Source: Candidatus Baldrarchaeum yapensis (GTDB lineage Archaea > Asgardarchaeota > Baldrarchaeia > Baldrarchaeales > Baldrarchaeaceae). Taken from it: a DNA stretch of 10,228 nucleotides. This document shows positions 1 through 7,103 of this stretch, piece by piece. Position numbers and translations under genes: made by a program. The DNA lies in contig JAEOSH010000067.1 in the NCBI GenBank assembly GCA_016840465.1, forward strand, positions 1-10,228, given 5' to 3'. Numbering within the stretch: the first letter of the stretch is position 1; every line of letters begins with the position of its first letter. The notes beneath the pieces are model-generated. The model was not told the origin of the DNA. It saw nothing but the letters and a program-made list of their open reading frames with translations, and searched no databases.

Positions 1-2
1 AC

Positions 3-1076
3 CTTAGAGAGAAGCCCGTGAAGGAACATGCCGAACTCTACGGTGATCGTCTGTATACCATAGAGACGGATCGCGGGGACTTCGTCTTGAGGTACGCGGC
101 GTGCCACCAGCAGTTTGCGATGATAAAGGATTGGATAATTTCGTACAGGGATCTGCCGTTCGGGGCGTTTGAAATAGCCGATTCTTATAGGTACGAGCAG
201 AGCGGAGAAGTGGAACTAAGTTTTAGACTGAGGCGTTTCTACATGCCGGATCTTCATGTGTTTGTTAAGGATGAGGAGGAGGCGAAGGAGTGGCTTTTCA
301 GAATACACAAACTGATACTTGAGGAGATTAGAAGGCTGGGACGTGATTACGAGCTGCTGATAAACATGGTGAGCCCGCGGGAGTACGAGCGTTATCGGGA
401 TTTGATAGTTAAGTTGGCGAAGGACGTGAACAGGCCGGTTCTCGTGTCAATATATCCCGCGACGGGTGCAAACTACTACTGGACCATCAACATAGAGTAC
501 CACATTACGGATGTGATGGGCAGGCCTCGCGAGATAAGCACCGTGCAGATAGATATCGGCAACGCGGAGCGGTTTGGGATAAAGTACACCGACGAGAGTG
601 GGAAGACCCACTATCCTGCAATACTTCATACGGCAATCATAGGGACGGTCGAGAGGTTCATCTATACGCTGTTCGACACCGCATTGAGGAAGAAGAAGCC
701 CATGCTTCCCGTGTGGATTTCCCCGGTGCAAGTGAGGGTGATTCCGGTAAACCAGCAGTTGATGGAGTATGCAGAGAAAGTTGCAGATGAGATGGAGGCT
801 GCCGGATTCAGGGTTGACATAGATGACACGGACAGGCCGTTGAGCAGAAAGATCGTTGATGCAGAGAGGGAGTGGGTGCCCTATGTTGTTGTGGTCGGTG
901 AAAGGGAGAGAGAAAGCGGGACGATATCAGTTAGAATAAGAGAGGACGGAAGCACCGTGAGCATGAAGGTTCAAGATCTCATAAAAAGGTTGAAGGAGGA
1001 GACGAAGGGGTACCCGCGTCGTCCGATATACTTCGCGAGATATCTATCGCAACGCCCGGTGTTCTTGCGGCTTTAA
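3..1076 (+). CDS. thrS: Threonyl-tRNA synthetase, archaeal type, C-terminal part (5' end outside window)
   Basis: Charges tRNA-Thr with threonine in the cytoplasm. The frame is open to the left edge, so the GTG at 18 is not the start; the N-terminal editing domain and class II motif 1 lie outside. Counting from that GTG: Cys29 (AACHQQF), His80 (DLHVF) and His204 (ILHTAIIG) fall at the three zinc-ligand positions of ThrRS. Motif 2 is FRLRRFYMPDLHVF (residues 69-82). The segment STVQIDIGNAERFGIKY (174-190) matches the conserved TVQ-D--ERF block, and motif 3 includes the ERF at 212-214. The anticodon-binding domain covers roughly 228-335, with the HGTP-type segment ending VVVVGERE. The end RPIYFARYLSQRP is like archaeal ThrRS tails. 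Zinc ligands and motifs are seen; function follows from the family. It converges on the RuBisCO-like gene, with 4 bp between stop codons. Confidence 0.95.
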   Translation, partial: LREKPVKEHAELYGDRLYTIETDRGDFVLRYAACHQQFAMIKDWIISYRDLPFGAFEIADSYRYEQSGEVELSFRLRRFYMPDLHVFVKDEEEAKEWLFRIHKLILEEIRRLGRDYELLINMVSPREYERYRDLIVKLAKDVNRPVLVSIYPATGANYYWTINIEYHITDVMGRPREISTVQIDIGNAERFGIKYTDESGKTHYPAILHTAIIGTVERFIYTLFDTALRKKKPMLPVWISPVQVRVIPVNQQLMEYAEKVADEMEAAGFRVDIDDTDRPLSRKIVDAEREWVPYVVVVGERERESGTISVRIREDGSTVSMKVQDLIKRLKEETKGYPRRPIYFARYLSQRPVFLRL

Positions 1077-1080
1077 ATGA

Positions 1081-2397
1081 TCAGAAGAGTTTGGACGTCT
1101 TCCATGCCTCCAAGGCAACTCTCAACTCTTCTTTCTCTTTGGCGTATTCCTGTATCGATATTCCCTGCATTACCGCGTCTATGGCCTGCCTGAACGCCTT
1201 GGCACCCGCCCTTGGTCCCATCGGATGCGCATGAATTGCTCCTCCCGCTGCTATTACCACGTCATATCCGAGGTCCTGCACTATCTGGGGTACATGATTG
1301 ACGAGAATTCCACCGCTTGGCATCGGGAACGTTCTCTTGAGGTGGTAGAACGGGTAGGTCAGATTGTGTGCAACCTCTATGTATCGTTCCTTTAGGTACT
1401 GCGCCTTACCGAACGGTGCGGGATATACAACTATATCTGCTCCACAGATTCTGGTGAACTTGCCCATGATGAGAGTTGACGCGAGCCCGCACTCACGGCT
1501 CATCGAGATTGCTCCCGCGAAGTCCATATGCGCCAGAATTGGAACCTTTATACTTGGATCCTCCGCGAGGGTTCTCAGGGTTCCAAACCCGGCGGTTACC
1601 ACGTTTATCATGATTCCGTTTCCACCCAATTCGACGACCTTTTCGGCGAGTTCCAGCGCCTTTGGAGGATCATCTGTTATGTTCGGCGTGTATATTGTTC
1701 TCTCGCCCGTTTCCTCGTACGCCTTATCTGCCATTTCCATGTACTTTACAACCCTGTCCTCAACCTTATTGAACTCCGCATTTGCGAGAAGTTCATCATC
1801 CTTTATTATGTCGGACCCGCCGACCGCGGCCTCGTAGAACAACTTCGCACCGAGTTCCGGTGGGTACCCGGTACATGGCTTTATCATGTTATTCAGGAGG
1901 GGTCTCTTGTCGACTTTAAGATAGTTCCGGATTCCATCGATTCCGAACTTTGGCCCCTTGAAACCCTTTATGTACTTCCACGGGAATCTTACATCCAGCA
2001 GTTTCAGTTTCCCGTAGAAAGTTATATTTCCGGCGATAGTTGAGAGAAGCATTGGAAGTTGAGATCCGCAAAGGTTAACCACGGGGAACGCTATCTGGAC
2101 TATGAACTGGCGCCACCTCACGTCGCTCGGAATGTACCACTCGTGATATGGAACCTCATATATTCCGATGACTCTCGCAACGTGCTTTCTACGAACCTCA
2201 GCGGTTTCGCCCGGGACTGGCACCCATGTTCCGGTGCTCTGCTCTATCGCGGCCGACTGCATTATCTTCCTCGGGTCTATTCCTGTTGGGAGTGAAACAT
2301 AGTACGTTGCGATTACGAACTCCTCGGGATCTATTCCCTCGGGCAACGCCTCAGGCATGTCGAGGTACTCGTACTTTGGCACTTCTTCTTTGGCCAT
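1081..2397 (-). CDS. RuBisCO-like protein (form IV type), RuBisCO large-chain superfamily
   Basis: Two-domain RuBisCO large-chain homologue, 438 aa from ATG 2397, or 441 aa from GTG 2406. GGTGA lies 5 nt before the ATG and overlaps the GTG, so I favour the ATG. In the 441-aa numbering it keeps E55/T60/W61 (EQSTGTW), N127, K176 (=K175), the carbamate/Mg triad K202-D204-E205 (IIKDDE), K334, S364-G365-G366 and G388-G389. It has C178 for K177, M294 for H294, D295 for R295, G298 for H298, and VVYP where H327 sits. The stretch LIMGKFTRICGADIVVYPAP resembles the MtnW/YkrW group of RuBisCO-like proteins (LLLGKLNR.. GADFSLFPSP). Family knowledge: proteins lacking these residues do not fix CO2; some are enolases or isomerases acting on sugar phosphates. 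No methionine-salvage gene is adjacent, so the substrate is unknown. Form III carboxylase is the rejected alternative. Confidence 0.9.
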   Translation of the reverse strand: MAKEEVPKYEYLDMPEALPEGIDPEEFVIATYYVSLPTGIDPRKIMQSAAIEQSTGTWVPVPGETAEVRRKHVARVIGIYEVPYHEWYIPSDVRWRQFIVQIAFPVVNLCGSQLPMLLSTIAGNITFYGKLKLLDVRFPWKYIKGFKGPKFGIDGIRNYLKVDKRPLLNNMIKPCTGYPPELGAKLFYEAAVGGSDIIKDDELLANAEFNKVEDRVVKYMEMADKAYEETGERTIYTPNITDDPPKALELAEKVVELGGNGIMINVVTAGFGTLRTLAEDPSIKVPILAHMDFAGAISMSRECGLASTLIMGKFTRICGADIVVYPAPFGKAQYLKERYIEVAHNLTYPFYHLKRTFPMPSGGILVNHVPQIVQDLGYDVVIAAGGAIHAHPMGPRAGAKAFRQAIDAVMQGISIQEYAKEKEELRVALEAWKTSKLF

Positions 2398-2540
2398 CTT
2401 ACTCACCAGCCCCTAATTATCGTTCCGAAGATTATCAATAAAGGTTTTGCAGGAGCGTTGAGCCGTTGATATTACTGCTATCTCTCGACCCTATATACTT
2501 GCCCGCACCGACTAACAATCATATAGATGGCCATGTTAAT

Positions 2541-2568
2541 AATACTCATAAGGATGATCATAAGTATT
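2541..2568. repeat. Imperfect inverted repeat just upstream of the ATPase start
   Basis: Arms AATACTCAT (2541-2549) and ATAAGTATT (2560-2568) pair at 8 of 9 positions around a 10-bp spacer that itself holds ATGATCAT-like symmetry. It ends 4 bp before the GTG start of the ATPase, in the 166-175 bp divergent region shared with the RuBisCO-like gene. It could be an operator or a leader hairpin; the A/T content makes chance possible. Confidence 0.35.
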
Positions 2569-2572
2569 ATCG

Positions 2573-3979
2573 GTGAGAGTGTCGTTTGTAGACCGGGAAA
2601 ATGAACTGGAGTTCTTAGAGGAACGCTGGAGATCTGGGAGGGCGGAGATGATAATAGTTTACGGGAGGAGGTCCGTGGGGAAAACAGAAATAGTTAAGAG
2701 ATTTCTCAACGATAAACCACATTACTATTTCTTTGTGACAATGCAGGAGTTAGGCCCGCTATTAAGGACTTTCCTCGACCAAGTGGGGGGAGTGCTCGCA
2801 AAAATGAGCGTTAGAACCCTAGAAGACTTCCTCGAGGTGTTAGCGACTCTGATCGGAGAGTGCAGATGCGCGGTTGTATTTGACGAGTTTCAGAGACTTT
2901 CGGCAATACACCCCGGTGCGCTTTCAATTCTGCAAAAAATCTGGGACAAGAAGCTTCGCTACACGAGAATATTCCTTATACTCATAGGTTCCTCCGTCGG
3001 CGTAATGGAGAGAATAGGAAAATCCTACGAGAGTCCGCTGTATGGGAGGAGAACCGGGCTACTGGAAGTGTCACCGCTTGACTACTGGGCGGCGCGACTG
3101 ATGTTTCCCAATTACAGTGAGGAAGATAGGGTGCGGGCGTATGCGGTGGTAGGAGGTGTACCGGGATACCTAGTGTTGTTTGACCCCTCGGCCCCGCTTC
3201 TCGAAAACATCAGACAGATGATATTGAGGAAGGGCGCACCCCTCTACTTCGAGCCTGAGGTATTGTTACTGGAGGAATTGAGAAAACTCGAGCCATATTT
3301 TTCGATACTATCTGCCATTGCACAGGGATACACAAGATTTGGCGAGATAGCGGACGTTGCGGGGATCGAAACAACGAAGCTTCCGAAATACATGAATGTA
3401 CTTGTGAAAAGGATGAAAATAGTTGTGCACGAGAGGCCGCTATTGGAGAAGGGACGGGGAGTTTATAGGATAGAGGACGAGTTCTTCAGGTTCTGGTTCA
3501 GGTTCGTGTTCCCGAATAAGACACTACTTGAACTGGGCAAAACATCTGACGTCCTCGAGGAAGTCAGGCAAGAGATCGATCCTCACACCTCACTAACATT
3601 CGAAAAAGTCTGCAAGCAATTTCTGCTCAGGGCAAACGGGAACCCTGTGCGCAATGTGGAAATAAGATTCAACAAAATAGGAAAATGGTGGCATGGGGAG
3701 AGCGAGATAGACATCGTTGCGGTAGACGAGCGGCATCGACGCGTGTACTTTGTGGAATGCAAGTGGAGCGATGAGCCTGTTGACAGAAGCGTCTTGAATA
3801 AATTGATTGCAAAGAGTGAGGAGTTCAGATGGAGAAAGGGAGAAAGAACCGAGTATTTCGTTATTTTTTCCAAGAAAGGGTTCACATTTGAGCCAGAGGA
3901 GGGAGTTCTTCTGCTGTCACTTGAGGACATGAAAGCCTTTGCGGAAAAATCATTTCCCATAAGAATTTACCGATACTGA
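2573..3979 (+). CDS. Archaeal AAA-type ATPase with C-terminal DUF234/nuclease-like domain
   Basis: 468-aa member of the archaeal ATPase family (ATP_bind_2 plus DUF234). The start FVDRENELEFLEERW is the usual family opening. Walker A is GRRSVGKT (31-38), Walker B VVFDEF (101-106), and LILIGSS resembles sensor 1. A winged-helix-like middle region lies around residues 240-295 (FSILSAIAQG...TTKLPKYMNVL). The C-terminal part has E378, D380 and E395-C-K397 (VYFVECKWS), which is the D...ExK layout of PD-(D/E)XK nucleases. Starts at GTG 2573; an in-frame TAA lies four codons upstream (2561-2563), and SD support is weak (GGATGAT is rather far away). It stands alone: divergent from the RuBisCO-like gene and convergent with the HPF-like gene. 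Cellular role is unknown for most of this family; a DNA-directed or defence role is inference only. Confidence 0.88.
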   Translation: MRVSFVDRENELEFLEERWRSGRAEMIIVYGRRSVGKTEIVKRFLNDKPHYYFFVTMQELGPLLRTFLDQVGGVLAKMSVRTLEDFLEVLATLIGECRCAVVFDEFQRLSAIHPGALSILQKIWDKKLRYTRIFLILIGSSVGVMERIGKSYESPLYGRRTGLLEVSPLDYWAARLMFPNYSEEDRVRAYAVVGGVPGYLVLFDPSAPLLENIRQMILRKGAPLYFEPEVLLLEELRKLEPYFSILSAIAQGYTRFGEIADVAGIETTKLPKYMNVLVKRMKIVVHERPLLEKGRGVYRIEDEFFRFWFRFVFPNKTLLELGKTSDVLEEVRQEIDPHTSLTFEKVCKQFLLRANGNPVRNVEIRFNKIGKWWHGESEIDIVAVDERHRRVYFVECKWSDEPVDRSVLNKLIAKSEEFRWRKGERTEYFVIFSKKGFTFEPEEGVLLLSLEDMKAFAEKSFPIRIYRY

Positions 3980-4091
3980 ATCCTCATTGTGTACATGGAA
4001 TCATTACAGCCTGCAACAGCAGATGAGTGCAGAAAAAGAATAAGACTGAAGTGAGAACCTTACAACTACAGATACTCGGGCCCCTCATCAA

Positions 4092-4436
4092 TTATTTTTC
4101 CCTTCTTAGGATCTCCTTCCTTCTACTCTTAAACCTCTTTATTTGCTCACTTAACTTGCTAAGGGCTTCTTCCACAACATCCAGTAGTCTCCAGCCGAGG
4201 GCATTCGTCTCAAAGGACCTCCCTGGCATTGCCAGCTGGACATTCACCTCGAAATGGTACCGCCCGGGCTGATCCTCCTTGGGCGGCCTGATGCGGATCT
4301 TCAAAAAGTTGACACCGGTAAGGACTCGTTGAAACCTGGTAATGTACTTCTGCACAACCTTATCCAGCGCACTCTTTTCATCATCAGGTATTTCTGTCAA
4401 CCCCTCTACGTATACGGGAATCCTATCTTCCTCCAA
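4092..4436 (-). CDS. HPF/RaiA-type ribosome-associated protein, archaeal
   Basis: 114 aa, with the size and pattern of the ribosome hibernation/sigma-54 modulation domain. A first strand (IPVYVEGLTEIP) is followed by a helix (SALDKVVQKYITRFQRVL), then three strands (VNFLKIRIRPP, YHFEVNVQLAMPG, FETNALG), and a long basic C-terminal helix (LLDVVEEALSKLSEQIKRFKSRRKE). Family members bind the ribosomal decoding region when growth slows; that this one does so is inferred from fold only. The TTG start at 4436 is set by GAGGTGG 5 nt upstream; an in-frame TAA lies eight codons before it (4458-4460). Converges with the ATPase gene, with 112 bp between the ends. It lacks any long C-terminal dimerisation domain, so it is the short form. 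The match is by pattern, not by a sharp motif. Confidence 0.68.
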   Translation of the reverse strand: MEEDRIPVYVEGLTEIPDDEKSALDKVVQKYITRFQRVLTGVNFLKIRIRPPKEDQPGRYHFEVNVQLAMPGRSFETNALGWRLLDVVEEALSKLSEQIKRFKSRRKEILRREK

Positions 4437-4542
4437 GTTACCACCTCGGCATTCACATTATAGAGTATGTGGATCATGAGGTACAATAATCAATCGTAAC
4501 GGGTACCTCCGAGGTTTAGACCAAACAGCTGATAACTGGGTT

Positions 4543-4800
4543 CTAGAGCGCACAGATGCGGATTTTTGCAGTCTTAAAAACTTCGTCATAAACAAAAATG
4601 AATAGGAAGTCTAAAGTTATCCCATCGTTATATAAGACAAAAAGTTTGACCGACCCGCCGGAGCACTCGCAAATGCACCTTATCCTTTCAATGTGGACCA
4701 TATCAAAGATTTTCTGAGCAACTTTTTTAATAAATAATGGATCAAATCCGAGGTGCACGTCCATTAGTTTGTCCCAATTTTTAATGGGAAAAATCCCCAT
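4543..4800 (-). CDS. Small hypothetical protein
   Basis: 85 aa from ATG 4800 (91 aa if TTG 4818 is used). I do not recognise it. It begins MGIFPIKNWDKLMDVHLGF, has a cluster of three cysteines (RCICECSGGS) at mid-length, and then a hydrophobic, aromatic run (LDFLFIFVYDEVF) that looks more like buried beta strands than a membrane helix. No SD is visible, but TTTTTAAA on this strand (4836-4843) is about 25 bp before a likely transcript start, so a nearly leaderless message from ATG 4800 is possible. Base use is more A/T-rich than in its neighbours. It sits between the HPF-like gene (same strand, about 106 bp further) and ilvE (divergent). It could be a recent acquisition, a gene remnant or a chance ORF. 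Confidence 0.4.
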   Translation of the reverse strand: MGIFPIKNWDKLMDVHLGFDPLFIKKVAQKIFDMVHIERIRCICECSGGSVKLFVLYNDGITLDFLFIFVYDEVFKTAKIRICAL

Positions 4801-4835
4801 ATTTATTATATGGTACAAACGTGGATGTTTTTGGG

Positions 4836-4843
4836 TTTAAAAA
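4836..4843. promoter_or_regulatory. A/T-rich TATA-box-like element between divergent genes
   Basis: TTTAAAAA reads as TATA-like on the plus strand (toward ilvE, giving a leader of about 45 nt that contains an SD) and as TTTTTAAA on the minus strand (toward the small ORF). Assigned by spacing only; no transcript data. Confidence 0.3.
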
Positions 4844-4912
4844 TGTAATCTGGCCCTAGGAGTCTCACTTCTACCTGTTAGTTGTAAAGTTGACCACCTT
4901 GGAGGGAGTATT

Positions 4913-5833
4913 GTGGGAGCGCCGAGATCAAAGTGGATATGGATGGACGGCGAACTCGTTTCTTGGGAAAATGCTAAGGTTCACGTGATGACTCATGCTC
5001 TACACTACGGATCCGCCGTATTTGAGGGAATAAGGTGCTATAAAACTGACGAGGGGGCAGCAATCTTCAGGCTTAAGGAACACATAGACAGACTTTTCTT
5101 CTCCGCCTCAATCTACAGAATGAAAATTCCATTCACGAAGGAGGAAATAATGAGAGCATGCATTGAGGTCGTCAAGGCAAATGAGTTCGAGGAGTGCTAT
5201 ATTCGACCTCTCGTGTATAGAGGGTACGGTGAAATGGGTGTTAACCCGCTGAACGTTCCGGTGAAGGTTGCAATAATGGCGTGGGAATGGGGGGCATACC
5301 TCGGAAAGGCCCAAGAGGTGGGCGCCCGCGTCATCATATCAACGTGGGTGCGGCCCGCACCCAATATGCTTCCGATGATGGCAAAGGTATCCGGGCATTA
5401 CACTAACAGTCAACTCGCAAAGATAGAGGCCGTCGAGAAGGGAGCGGATGAGGCGATACTCCTCGATCACAGAGGCTACATCTCGGAGGGAAGTGGAGAG
5501 AACATCTTCATCGTGAAAGATGAAGTCATATACACGCCACCGACGTACGCAAGCATACTCGTCGGGATAACGAGAGATAGCGTTATGAGAATAGCACGCG
5601 ACCTGGGTTACACCGTGATGGAGAAGGACATCACCAGAACCGAGCTATACAATGCAGATGAGGCGTTCTTTACAGGAACCGCCGCCGAAGTAACGCCCAT
5701 CGTCGAAGTTGACGGAATAAAAATTGGTGATGGGATGCCGGGCCCCATCACACGTAAGTTGCAAAAGGCATTCTGGGAGGTTGTTCACGGGAAGAACAAG
5801 AAGTACATCGGATGGCTAACATTTGTCAGGTGA
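4913..5833 (+). CDS. ilvE: Branched-chain amino acid aminotransferase (PLP fold type IV)
   Basis: 306 aa, normal length for the family. Catalyses reversible transamination between Leu/Ile/Val and their 2-oxo acids using glutamate/2-oxoglutarate. Seen: the N-terminal block [32 protein letters not shown], the active-site region [17 protein letters not shown], the PLP lysine K158 in [16 protein letters not shown], the cofactor-binding region [20 protein letters not shown], and the late motifs [16 protein letters not shown] and [15 protein letters not shown] 4913 is chosen because GGAGGGAG (4901-4908) is well placed before it. D-amino acid aminotransferase or aminodeoxychorismate lyase share the fold, but the EGIRCY and GTAAEVTPI signatures and the length fit IlvE. 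Its TGA stop directly abuts the stop of the convergent crotonase gene. Confidence 0.95.
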   Translation: MGAPRSKWIWMDGELVSWENAKVHVMTHALHYGSAVFEGIRCYKTDEGAAIFRLKEHIDRLFFSASIYRMKIPFTKEEIMRACIEVVKANEFEECYIRPLVYRGYGEMGVNPLNVPVKVAIMAWEWGAYLGKAQEVGARVIISTWVRPAPNMLPMMAKVSGHYTNSQLAKIEAVEKGADEAILLDHRGYISEGSGENIFIVKDEVIYTPPTYASILVGITRDSVMRIARDLGYTVMEKDITRTELYNADEAFFTGTAAEVTPIVEVDGIKIGDGMPGPITRKLQKAFWEVVHGKNKKYIGWLTFVR

Positions 5834-6634
5834 TCAGGGCATCACACCCGTGAACTTCCGTGGCCTCATCTTTTTCTTTTCTAGGAAATCACGCGATCGT
5901 TCACGGAACTCTTCGGTTGTCCATACCATCGCGGTTATGTCTCTAGCAAGTTGCCAGTTCAGCATAGCCAGATCTGTCCAGAATTTAAGACATGATTTTA
6001 TCACGCGAAACGCCTGAGGACTCACCCTGTTTATTACCTCAAGCGCAAGGTTACGCGCCTCTTCCTCCAGTTTATCGTCATCGACGATCCTGTTCACAAG
6101 TCCCAGCCTATACGCCTCCTCTGCAGAGAGTAACCTTCCCGTCAGTACCAACTCCCTTGCCCTCTTCTCTCCCACTATCAACGGAAGTAGCTGGACGCCA
6201 CCTCCCATCGCCGTTGATCCCACTATCACCTCAGGTTGGCCGAATCTTGCAGATTTTCCTGCAACTACAAGATCACACATCATGACGAGTTCATGGCCTC
6301 CCGCAACGCATGCTCCTTTAACCGCGGCAATAACAAGTTTTCCGGTCTCTCTTAACAGTTCTAATACCCTCCAGTACGCCTTTAGCCACCTCACCCCCCT
6401 CTCGAAGTCCTTCTCCATTATTTCCCGCAGGTCTGCGCCTGCACAGAATGCACGATCCTTGCTTGTGATTATAATTGCACAAATTTTCTCGTCCTTATCG
6501 GCTTTCACGAGGGCGTCGTATAGTTCATTAAGCATCTCAAGATGCAGGACGTTCATCTTCTCCGGATAGTTGAGTTTTATCCACAGGATCCTGTCATCAA
6601 CCGGATCCCTCTCCACCAATATCTTCTTGTACAT
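5834..6634 (-). CDS. Enoyl-CoA hydratase/isomerase (crotonase) family protein
   Basis: 266 aa, full length for a crotonase. It adds water to, or isomerises, 2-enoyl-CoA thioesters in the cytoplasm. Oxyanion-hole segments are FCAGADL (63-69) and VAGGHELVMMCDL (110-122). Both glutamates used by true hydratases are present: E115 in GGHEL and E135 in GQPEV, followed by MGGGVQLLP. Other family reactions (isomerase, dehydratase-linked, 4-hydroxybutyrate-cycle crotonyl-CoA hydration) cannot be told apart from sequence. Starts at ATG 6634, preceded by GGAGATGA (6639-6646) with a 4-nt spacer, a strong SD. It is tail to tail with ilvE with no base between the two stop codons, so the genes are not co-transcribed. 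No other fatty-acid oxidation gene is in view. Confidence 0.92.
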   Translation of the reverse strand: MYKKILVERDPVDDRILWIKLNYPEKMNVLHLEMLNELYDALVKADKDEKICAIIITSKDRAFCAGADLREIMEKDFERGVRWLKAYWRVLELLRETGKLVIAAVKGACVAGGHELVMMCDLVVAGKSARFGQPEVIVGSTAMGGGVQLLPLIVGEKRARELVLTGRLLSAEEAYRLGLVNRIVDDDKLEEEARNLALEVINRVSPQAFRVIKSCLKFWTDLAMLNWQLARDITAMVWTTEEFRERSRDFLEKKKMRPRKFTGVMP

Positions 6635-6698
6635 TTAATCATCTCCTTCCTTCTTTAAGTATTCACTTATCACGGATCTCATGGAAATTTTTACGTGT

Positions 6699-6722
6699 CA
6701 CAAAGGCTGTTTCATGATTTTA
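6699..6722 (+). repeat. Left copy of 24-bp direct repeat flanking vapBC
   Basis: Matches 7639-7662 at 20 of 24 positions, with the core CTGTTTCAT-ATTTTA almost identical. Lies 114 bp before the vapB start. Origin unknown. Confidence 0.5.
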
Positions 6723-6783
6723 AGTTTTAATTATCTCACTCTAGGAAAACATCTCCTTAAAGATGCCTTCATAGTGCCATATG

Positions 6784-6791
6784 TATTTATA
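6784..6791 (+). promoter_or_regulatory. TATA box of the vapBC operon
   Basis: TATTTATA is centred about 25 bp before ATG 6813, the distance at which an archaeal transcript would begin on or beside that codon. This predicts a leaderless vapB message; no SD precedes the ATG. Confidence 0.55.
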
Positions 6792-6792
6792 G

Positions 6793-6816
6793 CCATAATG
6801 CCATACGGCATTATGG
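6793..6816. promoter_or_regulatory. Probable VapB(C) operator: perfect 10-bp inverted repeat
   Basis: CCATAATGCC (6793-6802) and GGCATTATGG (6807-6816) are exact reverse complements around ATAC. The repeat starts just after the TATA box and runs over the ATG at 6813-6815, so a bound repressor would block initiation. Related GCCATA half-sites occur at 6776, 6792 and 6800. VapB antitoxins with ribbon-helix-helix or similar folds are known to bind such palindromes; that this one is the site is inference. Confidence 0.6.
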
Positions 6817-7103
6817 TGTTACTTATGTTGAGAGCGAAGATCGACAAGCGGCTCGAGCAAAGATTCAGGGAGATTGCCATGAAAAGGTTCGGATATACCA
6901 AGGGAGCGCTCAGTAGAGCAATGGAAGAGGCCATTTTGGTGTGGCTATCTGCAGTTGAAAAGGAAGAGGAGATAGAATTTGAGGGAGACCCCGTGGACGC
7001 AATAGACGGGTTGCTTTCCGATGTTGACATGGATTCGGTACAGTTACAACACAAGGCCAAGGAGATGTGGATGCAGAAGGTTGTGAAAGATGTATCTCGT
7101 TGA
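6813..7103 (+). CDS. vapB: VapB-type antitoxin (ribbon-helix-helix-like)
   Basis: 96 aa from ATG 6813 (92 aa from ATG 6825). It is the antitoxin that should bind and neutralise the PIN-domain toxin next door and repress the operon. The N-terminus (LRAKIDKRLEQRFREIAMKRFGYTKGALSRAMEEAILVWL) has the strand-helix-helix shape of ribbon-helix-helix DNA-binding proteins. The C-terminal part (DPVDAIDGLL..., SVQLQHKAKEMW) resembles the toxin-binding tail of archaeal VapB, where a DP-x-x-x-x-x-GLL block and a V-x-LQH-x-A block recur. The frame is open further upstream, to a possible ATG at 6681, but that part reads through the promoter and palindrome and is hydrophobic and unlike VapB, so I reject it. 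It overlaps vapC by 14 bp, typical of coupled translation. Confidence 0.82.
   Translation: MVLLMLRAKIDKRLEQRFREIAMKRFGYTKGALSRAMEEAILVWLSAVEKEEEIEFEGDPVDAIDGLLSDVDMDSVQLQHKAKEMWMQKVVKDVSR

Noticed and set aside
447-731. Minus-strand frame inside thrS
   Set aside because: Shadow of the conserved ThrRS catalytic region; no independent evidence.
1364-2295. Several open plus-strand frames opposite the RuBisCO-like gene
   Set aside because: They lie wholly antisense to a gene with clear family motifs, are rich in Ser/Thr/Arg as antisense frames usually are, and have no SD or family likeness.
1081-2406. Form III RuBisCO performing AMP/nucleoside salvage carboxylation
   Set aside because: H294, R295, H327 and K177 are missing and the sequence around residues 290-334 follows the RuBisCO-like proteins; no e2b2 or AMP phosphorylase gene is nearby.
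3583-3960. Minus-strand frame inside the ATPase gene
   Set aside because: Antisense to the conserved nuclease-like domain; Ser/Leu-rich composition of a shadow frame.
4499-4560. tRNA-like stretch containing GGGTTCTAG
   Set aside because: The T-arm consensus is not met and no acceptor or anticodon stem can be folded around it.
5992-6569. Two Ser/Pro-rich plus-strand frames opposite the crotonase gene
   Set aside because: Antisense to the active-site regions of a well-supported gene.
6681-6812. 44-codon N-terminal extension of VapB
   Set aside because: It reads through a TATA box and a perfect palindrome, is hydrophobic and unlike VapB, whereas ATG 6813 stands at the predicted leaderless start.
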